This document shows, piece by piece, positions 17,326 through 25,195 of a DNA stretch of 43,481 bases. How positions within the stretch are numbered: the stretch's first letter is position 1; the number at the start of each line of letters is the position of its first letter. The translations under genes and the position numbers were made by a program. The notes beneath the pieces are model-generated. The model searched no databases. It worked only from the letters and a program-made list of their open reading frames with translations, and had not been told where the DNA came from. This stretch comes from Pseudonocardia acidicola (GTDB lineage Bacteria; Actinomycetota; Actinomycetes; Mycobacteriales; Pseudonocardiaceae): NCBI RefSeq assembly GCF_012911935.1, contig NZ_JAAXLA010000059.1, positions 1-43,481 of the forward strand, read 5' to 3'.

Positions 17326-17424
17326 ATGACGGACACACAGCGATCGACGACGACGCTCATGGCCCGTGGCGCGAGGCGCCGACCCTCCGCGCCGGTGAAC
17401 TGCCCGCTGCCGGTGTCCTTGTGA
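17326..17424 (+). CDS. Possible 32-residue ORF coupled to the MMPL gene
   Basis: ATG 17326 opens a 32-codon frame beginning MTDTQRSTTT and ending NCPLPVSL. Its TGA (17422-17424) overlaps the GTG start of the MMPL gene (17421) in a GTGA arrangement. AAGGT lies at 17312-17316. The MMPL gene has no Shine-Dalgarno sequence of its own, so translation of this frame may deliver ribosomes to it. The peptide has no recognisable domain, is Arg/Thr-rich and may be only a coupling leader. An alternative is a mis-assigned MMPL start. Confidence 0.35.
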   Translation: MTDTQRSTTTLMARGARRRPSAPVNCPLPVSL

Positions 17425-19724
17425 GGGTCCGCTTGCCGCACTGGCGGCCGCGGCTGCGTCGCCCCGGGCGCCGGCACGTGATCGCCGGTCTTCTCCTCGC
17501 CGCAGTGGTCGCCGCGGTGGTCCCTGGTGTGCTCCGGTTGCACGTCAACGCGGGCACGGACTCCTTCGTCTCGCCGAACGATCCCGGCGCGCGTGCGCTC
17601 TCCCAGGTGGGCTCGGCCTTCGGCGGCGACCCGATCGTCGTGCTCCTGGAGTCCGACCAGCCCCGGAGCCTGCTGGCCGCAGCGGATCTCCCCAAGCTGC
17701 TCGACCTGGAAGGCCGGTTGGCCCGGTCGCCCGACGTCGCTGCCGTCTACGGACCGGCCACCGTGCTCAACCAGGTGGCCGGTCGTTCGCAGGACCTGTT
17801 GGCCGAGCTGGCCGGGTACCGGGACGGCCTGCGGTCGGCCGCGGAGCAGAAGGCGACGGACGCCGGTGCCGGCGTGGCAGCGGCTCAGGCCGCCGGACGG
17901 GCCGCGGTCGACGATTTCGACCGCCGTTACGGCGCCCTGCTGGTGCAGGGACTCCCGGCGGGCCTGCCGACCCTGCGCAACGACCGCTTCGTGAGCACGG
18001 TCGTGTTCGACGCGGCGGGGGATCCGCGCCCGCAATGGCGGTTCGTGGTGCCGAACCCCAACTCGGTCGCGGTGCTCGTCCGCCCGCGTCAGGACTTGGA
18101 CCAGACCGGCCTGGAGCGGCTTGTCGACACCGTCCGCACCGAGGTGGGACGGACCGACCTGGGCGCGAAGCGGACCACCGTTTCGGGCGTGCCCGCCGTG
18201 GCTGCCGCGCTCGGCGATCGGGTCCGGACGGAGGTGCCGCTGCTCGGCGGCATCGCCCTCGTGGCCGTCGGGGCCTGGTTCGTCCTCGTGCGGTGGGCAG
18301 GTCGGCGGCATCGGCTGCTGCCGCTGGCGGCCACTGCGATCGGCACGTCCCTGACGCTCGCCGGGTACGGCTGGACGGGACACCCTCTGTCGCTGGGGGT
18401 GATCGCGTTCCTGCCCGTGCTCATCGGTGTCGGCAGTGACTTCATGACCTACCTGACGCGGGGCGCGCCGCGGCGGCTCGTGGTCACTGTCGGACTGGCC
18501 ACCGCGGCGAGCTTCGGCGCTCTCGCAGCGAGCCCGATTCCGACGGTCCGCGATCTCGGCGTCACGTTGGCGATCGGCATCTGCCTGTCGCTGGCGGCGG
18601 GCGTGCTCCTCGCCCGCTGGCAGGGCGGACAGCTGACCGCGGAACCGGTGGAACGGCGCGCGACCGAGACGGGCCCGGCGGCGTCGCGACGCGTCCGGCT
18701 GGCAGCCGCCGCCGGCGTCGCCCTCCTCGCCCTGGCCGGTTGGCTGGTCCTCCCGCAGTTGAGCCTGCGCGCCGACCTGCAGGGTTTCGCCGGTGGCCTA
18801 CCGGTTCTCGACGACGCCCAGCATGTCGCGGACGTGCTGGGCTCGAGCGGCGAGTTCACGATCGCGCTCTCGGGCGGTGGCGTGGCCACTCCCGAGGCCA
18901 TGCAATGGATGACGGCGGCGCAGCAGGCCGTGATCACGACGGAGGGCGACAAGCTCCGGCCGGTCGTGTCGCCTCCCACGCTGCTGGGATTCCTGGGTGC
19001 CGACCCGACGGCCGAGCAGGTCGACGCCGCGCTGCGGCTGCTTCCCCCCTACCTGACAGGGAGTGTGATCAATGCCGATCGCTCGCTGGCAGTGTTGACG
19101 TTCGGTACCCGGCTCAGCGATGCCGAACAGCTGCGGGATCTCCGCGACGAGGTCCTCGCTGTGCTCCCACCGCCGCCGCCCGGGATGCACGTGGAGCTGA
19201 CCGGCCTGCCGATGCTGGCCGTCTCGGCATACGAGGAGGTCTCCGCGGACCGCTATCTCGCGAACCTGCTCGGTATCGCCGCCGCGGGGGTCGTCCTCGC
19301 CGCCGGGTTGCGCAGGCGAAGCGACGCCCTGCTCGCGGTCGCGTCGGCGGGCCTGGCGACCGGTCTCGGTCTACTGGCTCTCTGGGTGACCGGCACCGGA
19401 CTCACCCCCGTGACGGTCGCCCTCGGTTCCCTCACGGCCGCGGTCGGGTGCGAGTTCGCCGTCCTCCTGGCCGAGGCGTCCCGGCGAGGCGACCGGGGGC
19501 TCGGCCGGGCGGTGCTCCTGGCCGCTGCCGCGTCAGCCACCGGGTACGCGGTCCTGATGCTGTCCGAGCTGACCGTCGTCGTCCAGTTCGGACTTCTGTT
19601 GACCCTGTCGGTCGTCCTGGCATTCGGCTCCGCGGCATTCGTCGTGTGGGCAGCCCGCATCTCGCCCCGCGTTCCCCCGTTGAACGGAAGGACGCCTGAC
19701 GTCGAACTGGTTGGAGTGCACTGA
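17421..19724 (+). CDS. MMPL/RND-family membrane transporter
   Basis: This 767-residue protein has the duplicated RND/MMPL plan. TM1 (about 20-40) is followed by an extracytoplasmic domain (about 42-270, FVSPNDPGARALSQVGSAFG). A helix cluster (about 275-405, with LPVLIGVGSDFMTYLTRGAP) precedes TM7 (about 430-450), a second outer domain (about 455-605) and a second cluster (about 610-750, with GSLTAAVGCEFAVLLAEASR). RND-type proteins use the proton gradient to move lipids or hydrophobic compounds. GTG 17421 lacks a Shine-Dalgarno sequence and may depend on the overlapping 32-codon ORF. Its stop shares one base with the next start. The position suggests lipid transfer to or from the Mce apparatus (inference). 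Confidence 0.88.
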   Translation: MRVRLPHWRPRLRRPGRRHVIAGLLLAAVVAAVVPGVLRLHVNAGTDSFVSPNDPGARALSQVGSAFGGDPIVVLLESDQPRSLLAAADLPKLLDLEGRLARSPDVAAVYGPATVLNQVAGRSQDLLAELAGYRDGLRSAAEQKATDAGAGVAAAQAAGRAAVDDFDRRYGALLVQGLPAGLPTLRNDRFVSTVVFDAAGDPRPQWRFVVPNPNSVAVLVRPRQDLDQTGLERLVDTVRTEVGRTDLGAKRTTVSGVPAVAAALGDRVRTEVPLLGGIALVAVGAWFVLVRWAGRRHRLLPLAATAIGTSLTLAGYGWTGHPLSLGVIAFLPVLIGVGSDFMTYLTRGAPRRLVVTVGLATAASFGALAASPIPTVRDLGVTLAIGICLSLAAGVLLARWQGGQLTAEPVERRATETGPAASRRVRLAAAAGVALLALAGWLVLPQLSLRADLQGFAGGLPVLDDAQHVADVLGSSGEFTIALSGGGVATPEAMQWMTAAQQAVITTEGDKLRPVVSPPTLLGFLGADPTAEQVDAALRLLPPYLTGSVINADRSLAVLTFGTRLSDAEQLRDLRDEVLAVLPPPPPGMHVELTGLPMLAVSAYEEVSADRYLANLLGIAAAGVVLAAGLRRRSDALLAVASAGLATGLGLLALWVTGTGLTPVTVALGSLTAAVGCEFAVLLAEASRRGDRGLGRAVLLAAAASATGYAVLMLSELTVVVQFGLLLTLSVVLAFGSAAFVVWAARISPRVPPLNGRTPDVELVGVH

Positions 19725-21151
19725 TGCCCCAGCAGCCCGTTATCGGTACCCGGACGGAGGCCGGCCCGGCAGAGACCGGAGCCGATGTCGACGCGGACCG
19801 TCCCGAGGCCTCGCAGGCCTCGCAGGTCGCGGAGGCCGCGGCAAACCCCGGCACCTCCTCGGGCAATGCCGATGCCGAGCGAGCTGGCCCGCACGAGGCC
19901 GACGTCGACAGCGACGGTCTGGCCGAGGCGGGTAGCGACAGCACAGACGCCGGAGGGGACGCTCCGGGCAGTGCGCCGAACGAGAGTGCGGACGAGCCGG
20001 CGGACGCCGGTGACACGCCTGGCTCCGCCGACACGGGCGGCGACGGCGATGCGGGGCAGCCCGACGAGTCCGACAAGGCCGATCCGGTGCAGCCCGTGGG
20101 CGGTCGACGGTTACGCATGCCCACGAGTAGACGAGGCCGGCTCCTGGCGGCGGTGCTGGCGCTCGTGCTGCTCGCCGGAGCGGCCGGCGTGGCGTGGTGG
20201 CGGATCACGGCGCTGCCGTCGGACGCCGCCTTCCGGTACGACGGTCATGTCGTGACGATCGACCAGCTCGACCAGCGGATCGACGCCCTGCGCGCGCTCT
20301 ACGGCGTGGAGCAGCCCCAGGACCCCGGCAAGGCCGACACCTTCCGCCGAGACGTCGCCAAGTCGGTGGCAGTCAGCGAGATTCTCGACAAGGCGGCCGC
20401 CGATCGGCAGATCGTCGTTGCCGACAAGCAGGTCGAGGACACCCTCGGTCGCTACGTCGAGCAGCAGTTCGGGCCCGGTGGCAATGACGCGTTCGTCAAG
20501 GCTCTGGGCAACGTCGGCACCTCCGAGTCCGCTGTCCGCGACGAGATCCGCCGGCAGTTGACGGTCAGCCAGCTCATGCAGCAGGTGGTCGGGACGATCA
20601 CGATCTCCGACGCCGACCTGAAGGCCGCCTACGACCAGCGCAAGGGCACTCTCGGAACACCCGAGAAGCGCACCCTGCGCAACATCGTCGTGGCCAGCCA
20701 GCAGGATGCGCAGTCCGTGCTGGACCAGCTCAAGGCGGGGACACCCATCGAGCAGGTGGCAGCTACCCGGAGCCTGGACGCCAGCACCAGGGACAAGGGT
20801 GGCTCGCTCGGTGAGGTGGCCCGTGCGGACCTGGAACAGCCGGTCGGGGACGCCGCGTTCGGAGTCGGGAGCGGCCAGTTCTACGGCCCTGTTCAGGGCG
20901 CCCACGGCTGGAACGTCGGCAGGGTCGACGCCATCACCCCGTTCGTCCCGGCCACCTACGAGCAGGTCGCCGACGGGCTTCGCCAGGCCTTGAAGGTCGA
21001 GCGTTCCCTCGCGGTGTGGCGGGGTTGGCTGGGACAGCAGATCCACGACGCAGGCGTCGAGTACGCCGACGCCTATCGACCGGCCGACCCGGACGCCGTC
21101 CCGTCGATCGAGTCGGTGGGGGCACCGGCCGGGGGTGAACCGCCGCGATGA
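19724..21151 (+). CDS. Membrane-anchored SurA/PpiC-type peptidyl-prolyl isomerase
   Basis: This 475-residue protein has three parts. Residues 1-125 are a low-complexity acidic stretch rich in Asp, Ala, Gly, Glu and Ser, expected to be cytoplasmic and disordered. Residues 138-160 (GRLLAAVLALVLLAGAAGVAWW) form one membrane helix after a basic RLRMPTSRRGR. Residues 165-440 lie outside: a SurA-N-like chaperone region (VTIDQLDQRIDALRALYG ... VSQLMQQVVGTITISDADL) and a parvulin rotamase region (EKRTLRNIVVASQQDAQSVL ... GGSLGEVARADL ... GPVQGAHGWNVGRV). The start is ATG 19724 (TGATG junction with the MMPL gene) and the end overlaps the next gene. A dedicated foldase for the secreted MCE domains is a reasonable inference. 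Confidence 0.85.
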   Translation: MPQQPVIGTRTEAGPAETGADVDADRPEASQASQVAEAAANPGTSSGNADAERAGPHEADVDSDGLAEAGSDSTDAGGDAPGSAPNESADEPADAGDTPGSADTGGDGDAGQPDESDKADPVQPVGGRRLRMPTSRRGRLLAAVLALVLLAGAAGVAWWRITALPSDAAFRYDGHVVTIDQLDQRIDALRALYGVEQPQDPGKADTFRRDVAKSVAVSEILDKAAADRQIVVADKQVEDTLGRYVEQQFGPGGNDAFVKALGNVGTSESAVRDEIRRQLTVSQLMQQVVGTITISDADLKAAYDQRKGTLGTPEKRTLRNIVVASQQDAQSVLDQLKAGTPIEQVAATRSLDASTRDKGGSLGEVARADLEQPVGDAAFGVGSGQFYGPVQGAHGWNVGRVDAITPFVPATYEQVADGLRQALKVERSLAVWRGWLGQQIHDAGVEYADAYRPADPDAVPSIESVGAPAGGEPPR

Positions 21152-21369
21152 TCTTTGCGGTCTCGAGCATCGCCGTGTCCGTTCTCATCGGAGCGAGCGC
21201 AGTCCTCGTGGGATTGTGGGGACGGCGGCACGCCGCACAGCTGGTGCCGTCGACCCTGCCCGCCGACGAACGCGCCAGGCGTGAGCGGGTCTTGCGCAGG
21301 GGCGCCTGGGCGTGTCAGATCGTCGGTGCGCTGTTCGCGGTGGCCGGTGTTCTCACCACCCTGTGGTGA
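21148..21369 (+). CDS. Small two-helix membrane protein, unknown function
   Basis: This 73-residue protein has two hydrophobic segments (about 2-24, IFAVSSIAVSVLIGASAVLVG, and about 54-72, ACQIVGALFAVAGVLTTLW). They are joined by a basic loop with LPADERARRERVLRRG, predicting both termini outside and the loop inside, or the reverse. ATG 21148 overlaps the foldase stop (ATGA), so it belongs to the operon. No family is recognised. The size and context suggest an accessory subunit. Confidence 0.75.
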   Translation: MIFAVSSIAVSVLIGASAVLVGLWGRRHAAQLVPSTLPADERARRERVLRRGAWACQIVGALFAVAGVLTTLW

Positions 21370-21401
21370 ACGGATCGGTCCGTAGGATCTGCACGAATCC
21401 T
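21370..21401 (+). promoter_or_regulatory. Paired inverted repeats before the response regulator
   Basis: ACGGA-TCGG-TCCGT (21370-21383) and AGGAT-N8-ATCCT (21384-21401) abut each other in the 77-base gap before the regulator gene. They could be operators, possibly autoregulatory, for a separate promoter here. This is inference from symmetry only. Confidence 0.3.
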
Positions 21402-21446
21402 GGAGGCGGTTTCACCGCACCGACGCTTCTACCCGCGCAGGAATGA

Positions 21447-22139
21447 ATGGTGGCGATGACGGCCTGGACGAGTGACACGGAACGCCCGCACCTGGACTGC
21501 GAGGACGGGCGACTCTCGGCGGTCCTCGTGGACGACCACGAGATCGTTCTCGAAGGTCTCGAACGTGCGCTGTCCCGGGAGGCCATCGACGTCGTGGCCG
21601 CGTTCCGGGACGACGCGAGCACTCTGCGCTTTCTGGGCGACGGCTCGCGCACCGCCGCGCAGGTTGATCTCGCGGTGGTTGACCTGCGCCTGGGCGGCCG
21701 CTCCGGTGTCGATCTTGTGAAGGAAATCCTCCGGGTTCGCCCCGACATCCAGATCGCGATGCTCACCAGCTTCGAGGACCGGGCGGCGGCGATGGCCGCG
21801 GTGCGGGCCGGGGCACGTGGCTTCTTCCTGAAGGACTCGCTGTGCGGCGAGCTCTGCGCCGGACTCCGCCGTGTCGCGGACGGTCACCTCGTCATCGATG
21901 CCCGGCTGGCGGCCGCCGTGCTGCACAAGGAGCCGAACCAGTTCACCATCCGTGAGCTGGCCATCCTGCGGCTGGTCGCCGAAGGATTGTCGAACCGGCA
22001 GATCGGCGACGAGTTGCACCTGTCCCGGTACACCGTGAAGGAGTACTTGTCCCGCACCATGCGCAAGCTCGGAACGGGTACGCGCGCGGAGACGGTGCTG
22101 CGTGCCGCTCGGGAGGGGCTGCTGCCCCGCGATCAGTGA
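21447..22139 (+). CDS. NarL/LuxR-family response regulator
   Basis: This 230-residue regulator has a receiver domain (about 23-140) with the acidic pair Asp29-Asp30, phospho-acceptor Asp79 in VVDLRLGG, Thr107 and Lys129 in FFLKD. A LuxR-type helix-turn-helix follows (about 165-228: IREL, LRLVAEGLSNRQIGDELHLS, YTVKEYLSRTMRKLGTGTR). AGGAA just before ATG 21447 supports the start; a second Met three codons on is possible. It follows the mce/MMPL/foldase block in the same direction. Its HisKA_3-type partner may be the kinase at 5463; the adjacent convergent kinase is of the HisKA class. Confidence 0.93.
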   Translation: MVAMTAWTSDTERPHLDCEDGRLSAVLVDDHEIVLEGLERALSREAIDVVAAFRDDASTLRFLGDGSRTAAQVDLAVVDLRLGGRSGVDLVKEILRVRPDIQIAMLTSFEDRAAAMAAVRAGARGFFLKDSLCGELCAGLRRVADGHLVIDARLAAAVLHKEPNQFTIRELAILRLVAEGLSNRQIGDELHLSRYTVKEYLSRTMRKLGTGTRAETVLRAAREGLLPRDQ

Positions 22140-22145
22140 GGGCGT

Positions 22146-23456
22146 TCAGGCCCAGCGCATCGGGAGCACCAGACGGGCCACCAGCCCGCCCCCTCGGCGC
22201 TGCTCGAGAGTGAGCCTGCCGTCCATCGCCGACGTGAGCTGCTCGACGATCCACAGGCCGAGCCCGCTGGTGCCTCGTCGCTCGCCGAAGCTCGTGTACT
22301 TACGGGTCACCAGCCCCAACTGATCAGGTGGGAGCCCCGGACCGCGGTCGCGGATCTCGGCGACGAGATTGTCCTTGTCCCGCACCAACCAGAGCTCGAC
22401 AGGCGCTGCTCCGCTGACCCGACCGGCGTTCTCCGTGAGATTGACCAGGATGCGACGGAGGCGCTGCGGCTCGCAGATCGCGGTGGCATCGGGGGGACGG
22501 ACGGTGCACAGGCGCCGCTCGGGCCCCAGACCAGCGCCGTCGAAGACGCTCTCGACGAGCTCGGCAAGCCGGATCTGCCGGTCCCGCACACGTCCGATCG
22601 GGCTGCCCTCGGCGAGGGCGACGTCCGCAAGCCCGTCGAGCATGTCCTCGAGGTGGCGTGCGTGGGCCGACAGGAGCGCGAAGGCCGCGGGCTGCACCGG
22701 CCGTTCACCGCTGGCCGCGTCACGGACGAGCGCCGACATCGACACGACGGGCGTCCGGAACTCATGCAGGATCACCCGCAGTCCGTCGAGCCGTGCTTGT
22801 TGTGACTCCAGCAGTCGCGCGCGCAGGTCGCGCTCCTCGACGAGTGCCGCGCGCTCCGCGATGGCCTCGGCCCGCGACTCCGCTGCCGCTTCATACCCCT
22901 GGTGCAGCCGGCGGGTGAACACGCCGACGAGTCCGGCGGTCGCCAGCAGGTAGAACGTCCACCACAGACCTACGAAGAACCGCTCCGGTGGCGCGGTCAG
23001 GGGCGTCGCAAGAAGCCCGATCACCGTGAAGGCGATTCCGAGTCCCAGCGCGAAACCCACACTCCGCCGGGGCTCCTCGCGCAGGCTGGCGGCGATGACG
23101 ACAAGCGGTAGGACCGCGATGAAGAGGCTGTAGGCGCCGCCGGTCACCGCACAAACAATGAGGGAGAGCAGCGTGTCCGCGGCTGTCACGAGCCATGCCG
23201 GCGGGTCGCTGAGTCCGGCGAGACGGGCGCTCAACATGGCGAAGCCGTAGAGGAGCGTCACTGCGACCACCGGGACGAGGACGCGGGGATCGGCCTGGTC
23301 GCCGGCGTCGGTCGTCAGGATCAGTGCCGGCAGGGAGAGTACGACCCCGACCCGGATGGACAGGGCCGTGAAGTCGTCACGACGGGGCCAGGCAGCGTCC
23401 CCGTCGTCGGGCCGAGGAGCCCGTCGCCGGTGTTCCCCGGAGCGGCGGTCGCTCAT
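22146..23456 (-). CDS. Membrane sensor histidine kinase (HisKA type)
   Basis: This 436-residue kinase has an N-terminal membrane sensor of about six helices (about 33-180) and a short coiled-coil linker (about 187-222, EAAAESRAEAIAERAALVEE). The HisKA dimerisation helix carries His231 in LHEFRTPVVSMSAL. HATPase_c motifs are LVNLTENAGRVS (N-box), RDRGPGLP and GTSGLGLWIVEQL. The frame opens further upstream, but ATG 23456 overlaps the stop of the preceding membrane gene (ATGA) and is preferred. No OmpR-type regulator is adjacent. The only nearby regulator is the convergent NarL-type gene, an unusual pairing for this kinase class. Confidence 0.88.
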   Translation of the reverse strand: MSDRRSGEHRRRAPRPDDGDAAWPRRDDFTALSIRVGVVLSLPALILTTDAGDQADPRVLVPVVAVTLLYGFAMLSARLAGLSDPPAWLVTAADTLLSLIVCAVTGGAYSLFIAVLPLVVIAASLREEPRRSVGFALGLGIAFTVIGLLATPLTAPPERFFVGLWWTFYLLATAGLVGVFTRRLHQGYEAAAESRAEAIAERAALVEERDLRARLLESQQARLDGLRVILHEFRTPVVSMSALVRDAASGERPVQPAAFALLSAHARHLEDMLDGLADVALAEGSPIGRVRDRQIRLAELVESVFDGAGLGPERRLCTVRPPDATAICEPQRLRRILVNLTENAGRVSGAAPVELWLVRDKDNLVAEIRDRGPGLPPDQLGLVTRKYTSFGERRGTSGLGLWIVEQLTSAMDGRLTLEQRRGGGLVARLVLPMRWA

Positions 23457-23899
23457 CCGGCACGGAGGAAGCGATGGCTGGCCGGAAGCATGAGCGCGAC
23501 CGAGCCGAGAAGCAGCAACCCGAAAGCGGGGAATACCTCCCAGCGCGCGTCCCACGCCAGCGAGATCGCCCCGAACGCGCCCACGCTCACCAGCGCGAAC
23601 CGACTCCAGCCTCGGCGGGAGAGCAACAACAGGACCAGGCTCAGCGTCACCATCCCGACGACGATCGCGATCACCCCGCTGGTGGCCATGGCAGGTTTGG
23701 CGCCGACTGTCCCCGGCCCGAGCTGGCTGGTGACGAGGTCCACCTCAGGGTCGCGATTGTCAGCGGCGAGTGAGTCACTGGCGGCGAAGAAGGAAACGAG
23801 GGCGAACAGGAGCCAGAACCCGGTCGCGGCCCAGACCGAGCCCGGGACACCTGCTGAACGCCGGGCAGTAGGTCGCCCGCCTTCATGGAGTGACGACAT
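23453..23899 (-). CDS. Four-helix membrane protein coupled to the sensor kinase
   Basis: This 148-residue protein has four membrane helices: about 18-40 (WAATGFWLLFALVSFFAA), 66-90 (SGVIAIVVGMVTLSLVLLLL), 95-113 and 118-138 (VFPAFGLLLLGSVALML). A polar loop between helices 1 and 2 contains DNRDPEVDLVTSQLG. ATG 23899 is chosen because upstream codons give an Arg-rich non-membrane extension; no Shine-Dalgarno is evident and TTACACT 6-12 bases upstream could mark a leaderless start. Its stop overlaps the kinase start, so it may be an accessory sensor for that kinase. Family not recognised. Confidence 0.65.
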   Translation of the reverse strand: MSSLHEGGRPTARRSAGVPGSVWAATGFWLLFALVSFFAASDSLAADNRDPEVDLVTSQLGPGTVGAKPAMATSGVIAIVVGMVTLSLVLLLLSRRGWSRFALVSVGAFGAISLAWDARWEVFPAFGLLLLGSVALMLPASHRFLRAG

Positions 23900-23920
23900 G
23901 CGGCGGAGTGTAACCACCGA

Positions 23921-23938
23921 CACACATGCCGGTGTGTG
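23921..23938. promoter_or_regulatory. Inverted repeat in the divergent ADH control region
   Basis: CACACA-TGCCGG-TGTGTG is a perfect inverted repeat with 6-bp arms. It lies 21 bases upstream of the minus-strand membrane gene and 118 bases before the alcohol dehydrogenase. Its position between divergent genes suits an operator acting on either. No matching regulator can be named. Confidence 0.35.
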
Positions 23939-24055
23939 GTCTACGGGCCGCTTCGTGGCCTCGGGAGGCCACCGCTGGCGCGCACGGCCCGGTGACCCAG
24001 CGCGATGTCGATGTGACGATCTGCACAAGACATCTCAACGTTGAGGAGTTGACAC

Positions 24056-25162
24056 ATGAAGACCAAGGCCGCCGTTCTGTGGGGACTTGGCCAGAAGTGG
24101 GAGGTCGAGGAAATCGATCTTGACCCACCCGGGCCTGGCGAGGTCATGGTCAAACTGACCGCCAGCGGACTGTGCCATTCCGACGAGCATCTCGTGACCG
24201 GCGACCTGCCGTTCCCACTGCCGGTGGTCGGCGGACACGAGGGCGCCGGGACGATCGTCGAGGTCGGGCCGGGGGTGGAGGACCTCGCAGAGGACGACCC
24301 GGTCGTCCTGACCTTCCTGCCCGCGTGTGGACGGTGCTCCTATTGCGCCCGCGGCATGACCAACCTATGTGAGCTCGGTGCTGCGGTAATGATGGGACCG
24401 CAGCTCGACGGGACGCACCGGTTCCACGCCCGTGGCGAGGATGTCGGGCAGATGTGCCTCCTCGGGACGTTCTCCGAGTACACGGTGGTGCCCGTCGCCT
24501 CCGTCGTGAAGGTGGACGAGGGCACCGCCCTGGACAAGGCCGCACTCATCGGCTGCGGTGTCACGACCGGTTTCGGGAGCAGCGTCCGGACCGCCGAGGT
24601 GCAGGCCGGCGACACGGTCGTCGTGCTCGGCGCCGGCGGCATCGGCATGAACGCCATCCAGGGCGCGCGGATCGCCGGAGCGCGCTGCATCGTCGCCGTC
24701 GACCCGGTGGAGTACAAGCGCGAGCGGGCACGCGAGTTCGGAGCCACCCACGTCGCGGAGTCGGCCGACGCGGCATGGGAGATCGTCAGCGAGCTCACCC
24801 GCGGCCGGCTCGCCGACGCCTGCATCGTGACCACTGGTGTCGCTGAGGGTGCCTACACCGCCCCCGCACTCGCGCTGGTCGGCAAGCGGGGGCGGGTCGT
24901 GATCACTGCGATCGGCCACCCCGAGGAGCAGACCCTCACCGGCTCCCTGCTCGAGATGACGCTCTACGAGAAGCAGATTCGTGGTGCCTTGTACGGCTCG
25001 TCGAACGCCCAGCACGACATCCCGCGGTTGCTCGAGCTGTACAACTCCGGCCAGCTCAAGCTCGACGAGCTGATCACGCGGGAGTACCACCTCGAAGAGG
25101 TCAACGAGGGCTACGACGACATGCGCGCCGGGCGCAACGTCCGCGGCCTCATCCGTTTCTGA
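24056..25162 (+). CDS. NDMA-dependent-type zinc alcohol dehydrogenase
   Basis: This 368-residue medium-chain dehydrogenase oxidises an alcohol to an aldehyde. Catalytic zinc ligands are Cys40 (GLCHSDEH), His61-Glu62 (GGHEGAG) and Cys167 (LIGCGVTTG). The structural-zinc cysteines are 91, 94, 97 and 105 (CGRCSYCARGMTNLC). The cofactor fold has GAGGIG (192-197) with Asp216 after strand 2, indicating NAD(H). The sequence matches my knowledge of the actinobacterial 'NDMA-dependent' family, whose members hold tightly bound NAD and are linked to the redox carrier mycofactocin; no mycofactocin genes are in the window. ATG 24056 has GAGGAG upstream. It leads the cluster with R2lox, ferredoxin and ferredoxin reductase. 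Confidence 0.93.
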   Translation: MKTKAAVLWGLGQKWEVEEIDLDPPGPGEVMVKLTASGLCHSDEHLVTGDLPFPLPVVGGHEGAGTIVEVGPGVEDLAEDDPVVLTFLPACGRCSYCARGMTNLCELGAAVMMGPQLDGTHRFHARGEDVGQMCLLGTFSEYTVVPVASVVKVDEGTALDKAALIGCGVTTGFGSSVRTAEVQAGDTVVVLGAGGIGMNAIQGARIAGARCIVAVDPVEYKRERAREFGATHVAESADAAWEIVSELTRGRLADACIVTTGVAEGAYTAPALALVGKRGRVVITAIGHPEEQTLTGSLLEMTLYEKQIRGALYGSSNAQHDIPRLLELYNSGQLKLDELITREYHLEEVNEGYDDMRAGRNVRGLIRF

Positions 25163-25195
25163 GCACGCCCCACCACTGCGACGAAGGAGACAGCC

